From Gnetum montanum (Eukaryota > Streptophyta > Gnetopsida > Gnetales > Gnetaceae): 64,000 nt of DNA. The notes under the pieces are model-generated. The model saw nothing but the letters and a program-made list of their open reading frames with translations, ran no database searches and was not told the DNA's origin. The stretch spans positions 60,592 to 124,591 of the forward strand of contig MNCI01033409.1 in NCBI GenBank assembly GCA_015680685.1, given 5' to 3'. The translations under genes were made by a program, and so were the position numbers. Shown here piece after piece: positions 45,398-55,942 of this stretch (position 1 is its first letter; each line of letters opens with the position of its first letter).

Positions 45398-45676
45398 GAG
45401 TAATCTATGCTAATTTAGAATATCCAAAAACAACTTTACCATGCCATTGTTCAACCTACTATTCTTTATGGGTGTGTTGTACAGAGACATGCTTTATCAA
45501 ATAAATATTGGAAACAAATACAAGTAATTCAAAAATTGTTTTTACTAGATGAATTTAAAGTGAAAAGACAAACACAATATGATATTATGCTTCTTGAAGT
45601 AGAGAGCTATTTATCAATTTATAACCTACAGTCATAATCTTTCGGTATCTTTATTGGATAAATATTCCAAAAAGTG
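45398..45676 (+). repeat. 279-bp duplicated LINE-2 segment, right copy
   Basis: Second copy of 38011-38289. Here the LINE continues beyond the duplicated block (TGATGATGGAAACCC), showing that the block is a true duplication of LINE sequence on both sides of C. Confidence 0.9.
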
Positions 45677-45990
45677 ATGATGGAAACCCATGATAAAGGA
45701 TGGCTTCTTGAGAGAGTTCTAAGGCTTCATAAATGGAATATTTAAGAGTACATTCTTTATTCTAATTCTAAGTTTGCAATTTGGTAAAACAAACAATATA
45801 TCACAAACTTTGGGAAATTATAAAAGGCAAAAAACATTTGTATTTAAATAGTATCAAGTAAGGCTTTAATTCAAATACAAATTATTTATCTCCTACTATT
45901 CCTCATTGATTATGATGCACACTATAGCAAAGCACAACTCAAATCTCACCATCTGGGTGTTGAAATAGGTAAATGGCACAGTATATTATA
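45398..45990 (+). mobile_element. LINE-2, 3' part
   Basis: Continues the C-terminal region of LINE-2: LLERVLRLHKWNI, then IDYDAHYSKAQLKSHHLGVE and IGKWHSIL. This last part matches LINE-3 (YHLRIESGRWIQL) and is typical of the LINE tail domain. No poly(A) tail or TSD was identified. Confidence 0.6.
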
Positions 45991-47017
45991 GTTGCAAATT
46001 TAGTTGATTTATTTCAAATGTTACCAAGAATACTCAGTAATTTTCTTAATCATGTTTTCAAAATTCATAGCATGTATATTTTTACTGGCCAATAGATCTA
46101 AAAGGTGTTCAGACATAATAAAATTTCAGTTTCATTAAGGATGAAATTGAACTTTTCTTTAGGATATTATTCATAGTGTATTTACAAGTACAGGGCACCA
46201 ATCATGTACAGTGCATTGCCAACAGCTGAGCCTGCAATAAATGGTTGAGGACTTCTAACTCCTTAAACCTAACACTCCTTCAGTATTTGTCCTCATTTCC
46301 AGGCACAGAACAGCTGTTTCTAAAAATATAAATAAATTCCCATTACACATTATGAAATATGGCTCGGCAAATAATAAGATATAATAATATTAATTCTATT
46401 AAGATATAAAGAAATTATGCAAAAAGAATGGGCTGAAACTGAACTATATCTAAGACACCACTTGGGTCTCCATATCCCCACAATTAAATACTTAAATTTC
46501 AGTTTAATGAATCTTTGTAATTTTATAATTATTTGTTTTCATTGACTACAAGCATACTTTAATTATTTGTGATGTATATAAACAGTAACAACGTAACTAT
46601 AAGCCAATCAACACAAGTGTTCAAAAAAATATTACGCGTGAACAGGAAGAAATCTATTTTTAATTCTTAACAAGAAACTTGCATTGTAAAAAAGAATATG
46701 TTCAACTTATAAAGCAATCCTTCCAACTCAACATCTAGATATAATCATCTTGATCCAATACAATGCGAAATAAAGCCAGGTTCCATCAATACGTTAGAAG
46801 ATCAATAAGGTTCAAGCCAGAACAGTAAGAAAGAGCTAATCAACTGAACTAGGATTAAAAAAAGCAATGATCAAAGAAATAGTGAGTGAGATAGAAGAAA
46901 TTATAGTGGTTGAGATGATGAAAGAGAACCCATAATGCTGATCCCAAATAGGAAATAAAAGACTTTGGATGATGAATACAACAGAATGAAAAACACTCAA
47001 ACAATGATGGCAATGAA
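45991..47017. other. AT-rich spacer downstream of the phosphatase gene
   Basis: No gene, repeat family or RNA recognised. Because the phosphatase is on the minus strand, this stretch should contain its 3' untranslated region and poly(A) signal in the bases just below 47018. Confidence 0.5.
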
Positions 47018-47233
47018 TTACACATAAGTCAGGTCAACTTGGCTGTGTACTGTGCCATCCTCCATTCTAATCCATGAATTTATGACAAAAGGTTGTTGTA
47101 TAAGCTCTACTATTCGGGCCCCTCTTGGCCAGCTCCCATAACCTCCATATCCAGTGTGCCTAGCAAAACAAAGCCAAAGATTCTTGTAGGGGCAGCACCA
47201 GTCTAACCCATGGTTATGACCCACAATTATTGC
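47018..47233 (-). CDS. PAP16: PAP16-like exon 5 (terminal)
   Basis: Acceptor CATTGCAG. It encodes [18 protein letters not shown] with the last metal ligands and ends SQVDLTYV followed by a stop at 47018-47020. Confidence 0.92.
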   Translation of the reverse strand, partial: AIIVGHNHGLDWCCPYKNLWLCFARHTGYGGYGSWPRGARIVELIQQPFVINSWIRMEDGTVHSQVDLTYV

Positions 47234-50200
47234 CTGCAATGATTTGAAACAAAACACCCAGATGTCCAAATAGCCAAATTTTTTAAGGTCAAAAGACTTA
47301 CTAAGGAACTCTTCTTTTAAAAAAATAAAAAATACAAACAAAAAAAAAAACCTCAAAACTTACTTTTACAGAGGTTCTGTTTGTCAAAATATCTAAGATA
47401 CCCCATTCAGCTGCCTGCGCAGCAACTGCTTCTAGATTGATGGAACCTATGCAAGGGTGCCTTATAGCATTCCGTGTTGGGGCAACTTTTTCAAAGGCCT
47501 GACTAGGAATATGCCAAAATATAATTTCAGGAATCCTGCAAAATGGACATTGACACGTTTGAATGCATTTAAGAAAATTAAATGTATAACTCTAATAAGC
47601 CTTGAAGTAGTGTCAAAGACTCAATAAATAGAATAAGCGTTGCCAATTATACAAGTTTTCCTAGTCCTGGAAATAAACTACGATGGTGGAATAATCTAGG
47701 TGTTTAAGACAGTAAAAAATAATAATAATACATATTCAAACATAGTAGACAGGTTTAGAAAGAAATGTTTCAATACAGACTATTTATATATTAGGGGAAG
47801 TTTCCTCACGTGAGAGAGGATGAAGTGTCATTTGAAGTGATTTTATCATGTACTTCAATGACAAGAAATATTGCTTCTTGAAAGATTTTACTACTTCAAG
47901 CAGTCATAAATCAAAGAGTCAGCATCAAAATATTAAGGAAAAAGATCATGGATAGTGAAGCAATAAAGAATTTACCCATGAACACAAGTAATGAGATAAG
48001 CTTTCAATATAGCCACACTGACGACTGTGGAATGAATAGAGGATGGGACAGATAAAACCAAGCACAAAATATATTGGCCAAGGCATAGAAAGTTTTAACA
48101 TTACCTGGAATTTGGATTCTTTTGGGCTGAGGTCTGCTTAAACCATGTAGCCTGACGTGCTGAAATTACTTCAGGATATGATCCACCACCAGAGTCTAGG
48201 AAGTAAAGAAAAGCTGATGGGTTGCCTTTATCATTATGGGAATAGACTTCAAGTACATAATTAGACACACTAGGCCATAGATCTGTGTTTCCTGATAATG
48301 TACAAGAGAGAGGTTCCTCCATATCCAATTGAATCAACTCTGCCCGTGTTGTACGTTGAAAATAGCACTCAAAATCATTGCTTGAAGAAACATCCATGCG
48401 ACTGACCTCCAACTCAAGCATATGCTCATATGTCCTTGAACCTGAAATGAGGTAAGAATGGTTTAAAAAAAAAAATCCTAAAAAATTCCAATTCAAATAA
48501 TATGTTGACAATATATGATAAAATGAACAATGTGTTGACGACAGTGTGATTGTGTTCTCCCTCCTTCCTTAGTGTGTGTGGTGCCTTTCTTCGTTAATAG
48601 GCCTTCATGGAGAGTCACGTCAGTTTGGGCAAAGTTCTCCTCTTTGAAAAAGTATAAATAGAGGCATCCTCCTCATTCAATCCCATTGTACTTGAAGCAT
48701 TTGAAGCAATAGAAGAGCTCTCTTTCCCTTCCATTGTGTGTTCATTCAAGCTCTTTGTGCTACAAGTTCTTTAAGGGTTTCATCCTTCTTTCCTTTCTCT
48801 CATTCTCTCAATGGCCATACTCCAATAAGCTTAACCTCTCTTATGGTTCTCACAGTCACTTCTCTCAATTACTTCTCTCAAGTGATTATCACATGCATCT
48901 CTCAAGTTCTCTCATGAATCCTCTCAACATTAAAGGATTCCTTCCACAAGAACCCTTGATTTAAATTTTCACACCTTTCAATCATGTTTTCATATCACAT
49001 TTATGTTTGAATTACATGTTTATGCAGGTTTCTTTATGTGTTGGATGTTTCTATGATGTTTTGATGTTTAGGCAAGAATTCATGTTTCCTTTGCCAAGTT
49101 TGAGAAGTTCAACTCACTTGGAACTCTAATTCTCTGTTTCATCTCATTTTCTTAGAGAAATATGGTTAAATTACAATCCTTTTTTGGGGTTTTGCATGTT
49201 GTGAAGAAGTCTGACTTATTTACCCATCTCTCATGGTAAATTGAGCATGGAACAAGCAATGGAAGCTTATGGCATCAAGCATGAAATCTTCTACTGCAAA
49301 TCCAAGAGCCTAGGAGGATTGAAGATCCAGTTTCTCACATCTTTCAAGTTTCCCATGCTTTGTGCCTTAGCAGCCTCAAATTTCATGAATCTTGATGTAT
49401 TTGATGCTTTTAACATAATTGAAAGTGCCCATAATGTCATAAAAGCTGAATAGAGGACTGTCTACCCTTGCATGGGCTTCTCATTATCATCATCCTAGCC
49501 TTGTCCCAACAAAATAGGGTCAACTACATGAATTTTTTCTCACCTTTTGCCTCTATAAAGAGCTAAATCTTTGTTTATTTACAATTTCTTCAAACCATCT
49601 TCAATAGTCTTTTTTTTTTTTCAGGTCTTCTTTGGTCTCCCTTTTGGTGGCTTTCTTGGAATAGTGATGCAGCAACCTTGGTTTATAGGTTCATTGTCCA
49701 ATCTTCTTTGCACATGTATAAACCATCTAAGACACCATTCTTGTAGCTTATCTGAAATAAAAGCTGCTCCAAATCTTCCTTTGATGTCTGTATTATGTGG
49801 CTTATCTCTTCTACTATCATTTAACATAAATCAAGGCATTCGCATTTCTACCACACTGATTTGTTGTTCATGCCTCTTTTGCACTACCCAACATTCAGCA
49901 CCATATAAGATAGCAGGCCTAATTGCTGCCCTATAAAATTTCCCCTTCAATTTTATTGGTATTAGTTTATCACATAGAACACCACTCACATGTCTCCATT
50001 TTGACCATCCTGCCTCAACTTTATTTCTTATATCTTTATCACTTGCATGGGCTTCTACTAGTCAAAATTCACAAATCACACTTATTTCTATCTTTCTTAA
50101 CTAAGTGCTAGCAAGCTGCAACCTCACTATGCCTAAGTCTCACTTGGATTTAGTTGCTCTTTTAGTAACTTCTTGTTTCAGGTATTCGTGCTAACCTCAT

Positions 50201-53200
50201 GCCCATTTAGTGACTAGAACAAAGGTAGCACCTAGCTTACACCCAAGTTGCAGCATGCCCCACCCATAATAAACTTGCGATAGAGGTCACACCACTTTTA
50301 GTCAATTTCTAATTTTTTTATCAAACCGTGATCTATGCATAGTCATGGTCCACTCATGACTAGCTTATGACCCATTGTTTTTCAATCACAGACCTCACCG
50401 TGACTGACAGTCTAATTGCAGTTGAGTCGCAACAATTGTTCAACAACATTTAGCATCTGACATGACCTGTGGTTAGGTCACAGTTGCCTCGTGGCTTGAG
50501 TATAGAAGACAAGCAACATGATTCACGATACCCTTGTAGTCTCTATTGTGACCAACAGTCAACTCGCCAACACACGTTGAGCTTGCCGTTGGCCTAATCA
50601 ACATCCTCTGGCCCTACGACCTTCACCACTCCACACACAGGCTTTTGCGCAGCCACTCTAACACAATTAATTTGAAATCATTTGATCATAAATTATAGTG
50701 ATGTCTTTTCAATTAATTTCTAATGTTTCCTATTTTTACTTAGAAAGTAAAGATAAATATAAGAAAGGGATGGACCAAAAAACAAAAGAAAATACAATGA
50801 ATTAGCTATAGATAAATAAAGAGAACACAAAAACAGAGATCTGATCAGAAGGTTTAGCCATGGACATTAACATGTTGCATAGTAAGACATAACTAAACCC
50901 AAGATGATAGACTGTGATCTTTTAACAAGTATATATGTTGTTTTTTCACCAATTAACAAACAAGATTTTGTTATTTATAAAATTTACATTCGAAGAATTT
51001 CTTAGTATCTTGGAGATAGACAAGGGAACATAATCAAGGATTTGTATAAGTAGCCAATCAATTAAATGATGATAATGGTAATAATAATACATGAAATAGA
51101 ATAATCGTCCATATGCACCAACACATTTTTAGCCTCACTTTGTAACTTTGACTCTTGTTAATTTAAACGACTTGGGTAGGTAAATTCTGTCACATTTTCT
51201 TTCTAGCCAATCAATGTGCTGTCTCTAGTTGGTTTTCAGTCCCTAAAATAATTCCACAATTTCTCCTTCCAACATACAAAGATCATATATATCAGCAATG
51301 TGTTCCATAATTTACTAGGCATCTTATTCCACCAAGTCCACCAATCCATATCCAAGCTTTTGGCATTATAAACTATTGAACGATGACTACTTGCCACATG
51401 GGGGCTAGATAATGTGGGGGTAAGGAGTCGATCAAAGGAGCTCAACCTCTTTGTCTTTTGTAGTATCAAGGACCGGGACCACATCCTGTTGAGGGGTCCC
51501 TGGTTCTTTGGAGCAAGGGGCCTTGCCCTCACGACTTGGTGGCCTAGGACGCATTGAGATAAAGACCTGTTCTTGAGGGCCCCAATCTAGATTCGTGTTT
51601 CAAGGGTACCTTGGGAGGTGTGGACACCCGAGTTTTTTCAGTCTTTAGCAGCTTATTTTGGGGAATTCATCACTTTGGACAAAGCCACTCAGACCATGGA
51701 GAGGATGGGCTTTGCCCGTTTTTGCATTTAGAGGTTGCTATCTCCAAAAGACCTACCCAATGACTTGGTGTTGGCCCTCCCCTTTGGGGAAGAAAGGATT
51801 ACAGTGGAGTACAAGAACTTGCTCATGGAGAATACAGACTCTAGGTCCAACGAGGGCCCCTGTCAGCACTGCAAGAAAGCAAGGCACACGTCAGCGAATT
51901 GCAAGGTTAAGTCGAATGCTCCTAATGCCAATGGGTGGCAACAAGTTCGTCAAAAGCATAAGAAGGGTCCAAAAGATCGAGCTGAAACCTTGGATTCATG
52001 GGCTTTCCCTAAAAGGCTGGTGATGGAGCCGAAGGCCTCCCTAGAATGGGTTGCTTTGTCGTTTGGGGCTGGAAGTGGGGGTGGTATGGGCTCTGAATCT
52101 CCCTTAACCCATGATGCAGGTTTTGCCACACCACCTAAAGCTAGTCCATCCAATAAGGAACACCCCGCTGCCCCCCGCCGCAAGGGGCAACTAGGGATTT
52201 GGGTTACCATCGTCCAAGAGTCCTCCAAACCAATCTTGGAGGAAATTTCACAGTGAGGGCTTCAAAGTGGCCTTTGAAGCTGGGCAGGTTGGCCATCTGC
52301 CAATGCCAGTGGTTCACACCCAACAAACTTGGCTTGAAATTGATCTCGGCCTTTAAAAGACCCTTCATGAGGCCTACCATAGACGCTTGGGTGGGCACCC
52401 ATGAAGCTTATGACATGGAATTGCAGGGGGTAGGGCACCCCCTATAAAAGACATGCCCTTAAAGAAATTGTGCATAGAGATAACTGTGACATCATTTGCC
52501 TGCAAGAAATGAAGCTCCAAACCAATGAATTCATGTCCTGCAATGGGATGGCTAGTATGTTCAACAGGTGGCTTGTCGTGGTTGTGTTGGGGGGCTGGTC
52601 GTTTTGTCCTAATTTAAGTTCCAATCCTTGGATGCTTCTGATTGGAACATCACAGTTCATTTACCTTCACTACGAATTTGGCTCACCAACTTCTATCGGG
52701 AGAGGAAATGGGAGAAGCACCTCACTAAGCTGAAAAGGATTGCGACATTGATCCCAGACAAGAGGTGCTGGGTAGTGGTGGGGGATTTCAATCAACACCT
52801 CCATGCTTGGGAAAAAATCAGCATAGAGTGCACAAAACCATTGGGTGGAACCATTTTTTACAATTCCTTCATCAACATGACTTGGTAGATTTAGAAATTA
52901 CAAATTGCCGTTACACCTAGAGCAATCGGAGGAAAGGCAATGATAGAGTCATATCTCAAATTGACCGGATTTATTCTGCTCCATGAACTTTTTCACTCTT
53001 TTAATCTCATTCATTTCCCAGGTTTATGTTTTATATTAGACATAACGAAGGCATATGACATGGTGGCGTGGAAGGCGTTGGCCAACATGATGAAGAAAAA
53101 AGGCTTTAGTTAGGACTTTATCGACCTCTACCTGCACATTCAGTCCTCTGTCACATTCTCAATTGATCTAGATGGGGTTCTTTGGGGTTTCTCCTCGCTG

Positions 53201-55901
53201 GGAAGAGGACTTTGCCAGGGTGACCCCCTATCACCATATCTTTTCATCCTCGTAATGGACACCTTGCAGGACTATTGCAAGCAAGAAGGGGTTTGGGGTG
53301 TGAATGTTCATGGGATAGAATGCCTAGTTAGGCACTACGTGGATGACACAATTATCTATACGCAAATGTCAATGGCACATGCTAAGGCTCTGGATAGAGT
53401 GTTAAACCAATTAGCCAAGGAGGTGGGGCTTGAGGTTAATAGGGCCAAGTCGGTGATTTACATGACACACATAGATGATAGAGTTAAGGCTGGGATTGAG
53501 AGAATCCTGGGGGTTCTACCTAGGCAGTGCCAAGATTTGTTCCTAGGATTCCCAATGTTTGGATGGAATAAAAGACGGACGTGGATCAATTTCCTTAAGA
53601 GGCTACAGACATAGGTCGATCATTGGACCAATCACTTTCTGACTCGCAAAAGGAGGATTTTACTTGCTTCTACAATTCTATCGTCGATTGCCCATTTTAC
53701 GATGTCTCTTGTCTCCCCCACCTCCCACCCCCCACCCCAACTTTGGATGTTAGGCACAAAGTGGATCAATTAATTTGGCATTTTGTTTGGTCAATGGGTA
53801 GAGGAGGACAGCGACTACATTTACTTTCCTAGGATAAAATCACCTAACCTAGAAATGCGAGAGGGGCAGGAATATTCAAATTCATGGATCTTAACCTAAT
53901 GGGACAACAACAACTGATGTTGAGGCTAAAAAGCAAAGCTACAAAGGTCCTGCCTTGGGTGAGGCTCATGCACCACAAGTATAATCAATGGACTGCCACA
54001 CACCAAGATTCAGGACTATTCGAGACTCTGGTAGGCCTTGTGTCGCCACGCACTTCGGATGGCCCAGCTAGTGATGCAACATGTGTCTCCACATGAGCTC
54101 ATCAAAGCTCAATATCCTGTGGTGCTAGGGTGGGATGCCATTTGGCAGGGGAGACTATTGGAGAAACTTAAGGCCTTTCTTTGGATCGTTAATCATGGGG
54201 CTCTGCCAGTGCTTGCCACCCTCCGATGACAGGGACTTAATATTGGGGACACGTGTCTGCATGCAACGAGGCAATGGAGAAGTGGCAACATTTTTTTTTT
54301 TGCTTGCCCTTTTAGCCAAGCTGTGTGGTAGGCAGCTCGTTTACCCCTTCTTATACATTTCACAGGAGACTCTCAAGTGACAGCCATCCTCTGGTGTCTA
54401 TGGCAGGCACAAAACCATCTCATTTTCCAATAGGTGCCTCTTCCCCCGTCAGCTAGTATTGCTACAGAAGGCTACAAATTCTAGTGAGAAGCTTCGATCG
54501 CGATGGCTTCAACACCAACCATCAAAACCGCATGGGAACATTACCAAAACAACGCCGTGTTGTGGGACCTAGTGCATTCAGTTGGGTGGGATAACCTACG
54601 TCCTAAGCTTGTGGGGGATTCGGCTCTATCAAATGGCGAATTCTTCACCAACTCGCAAGATACCTTTACTGTGTTCCATGGGGTCAAGATTGAACTCACG
54701 AAAGATGCGTTGGCTAGGGTGCTAGGGGTGCCTGCCACCGACGAAGAGATTTTACCTGTCAACAAGGGTCTACAAGAAGCGCAAAGCTTCTTCCTAGGTC
54801 ATATCCCCAGAACTGCATGTGGTCAGGTGTCATGGACTACCCTGCCTACCTTTTGGTAGTTGGCTGCAAGATTGGTTGAGTGTTACTTTGTGCAGTCAGG
54901 AGACGGTTTAAGACTCCAAGGCACGCATTTCATGTTTCTACAGTGCCTCTGAATGGGCTGTTAGGTGAATCTTCCAAAGTTTTTCTTGGCTTCCCTAAGG
55001 CAGCAGAGAATTGGGAGACACTCCAGTCTCATTCTTGCCCTATGGCAGGTGGTTGGGGAAGGGCCCCAGATGGGTCCTTTGGGTTCCCTAAGCCATGTCA
55101 TTTACCATCGAAGAAGGAAGTCAATGATTAGTCCTACGAACTACCCGGTGGGGTCAATGATCCTCGCCAGTGTGGCCACTAGCAGATGGCCTATTGAGCA
55201 TTGCTTTGACACAAATGTGGACACCAACACAGCCAAAGCTAACCAAGAAGAGGTGGAGATGTAGCTCGTGTCTGCACGAGAGGAGGCAGTGTTGGCCGCT
55301 CAGGCAGAGGAAAGTAGGGTTTGGCAAACAAAGTGGAAGGCAAGAGAGGAAATGTTCCATCAACAGCTACGTGAGTTGCAAATGTGCCACTCCATGGAAG
55401 TGGAGGACCTACAACAACAATAGCTAGTTGAGGAGGGTATGGCCCAAGTCGCACTTGAAGAACAGATCCAAGAGGAGCTTAGGGAAGAAATGTAGAATGA
55501 GGCATGGTGCCAAAAGGCACAGGAACAAGAGGTAGAAGAGCAACAGATCCATGAGGCCCAAGAAGATGTAGAGCAACAAGAACGACCGATGCAGGCTCAT
55601 AAGGCTAATGCCACAGCCTAGTTAAACGCTGGTATGTGCAGATGAGCCTTAGCCGTGAGGTGACATGGCCAGCGCTACACCGTCACATTTGAATTGCTCC
55701 TACCCCTCTCCATCCTAATGGAAGGGGATCCACCAAAGAACAAGCCCGAAGGGCAAAAACCTTCAAAATTTTCCAAGAGGTTGTAGCATTTGTGTCTACG
55801 AAGGAGTTCTGCACGCAGCTGGATGAGTTGCACACTACCCACATTCTACACTGCCATTGTGACAAGTTTCCCCAGCACCTGTAGTGTTGGGGGCATTTCA
55901 T

Positions 55902-55942
<41 letters not shown>

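Noticed and set aside
48652-48662. TATA box in intron 2 as an alternative promoter of the phosphatase
   Set aside because: It is on the opposite strand to the gene and lies in a transposon-like segment.
49241-49453. 70-codon plus-strand frame in intron 2
   Set aside because: No recognisable motif and no splice context; kept only as unexplained intron sequence.
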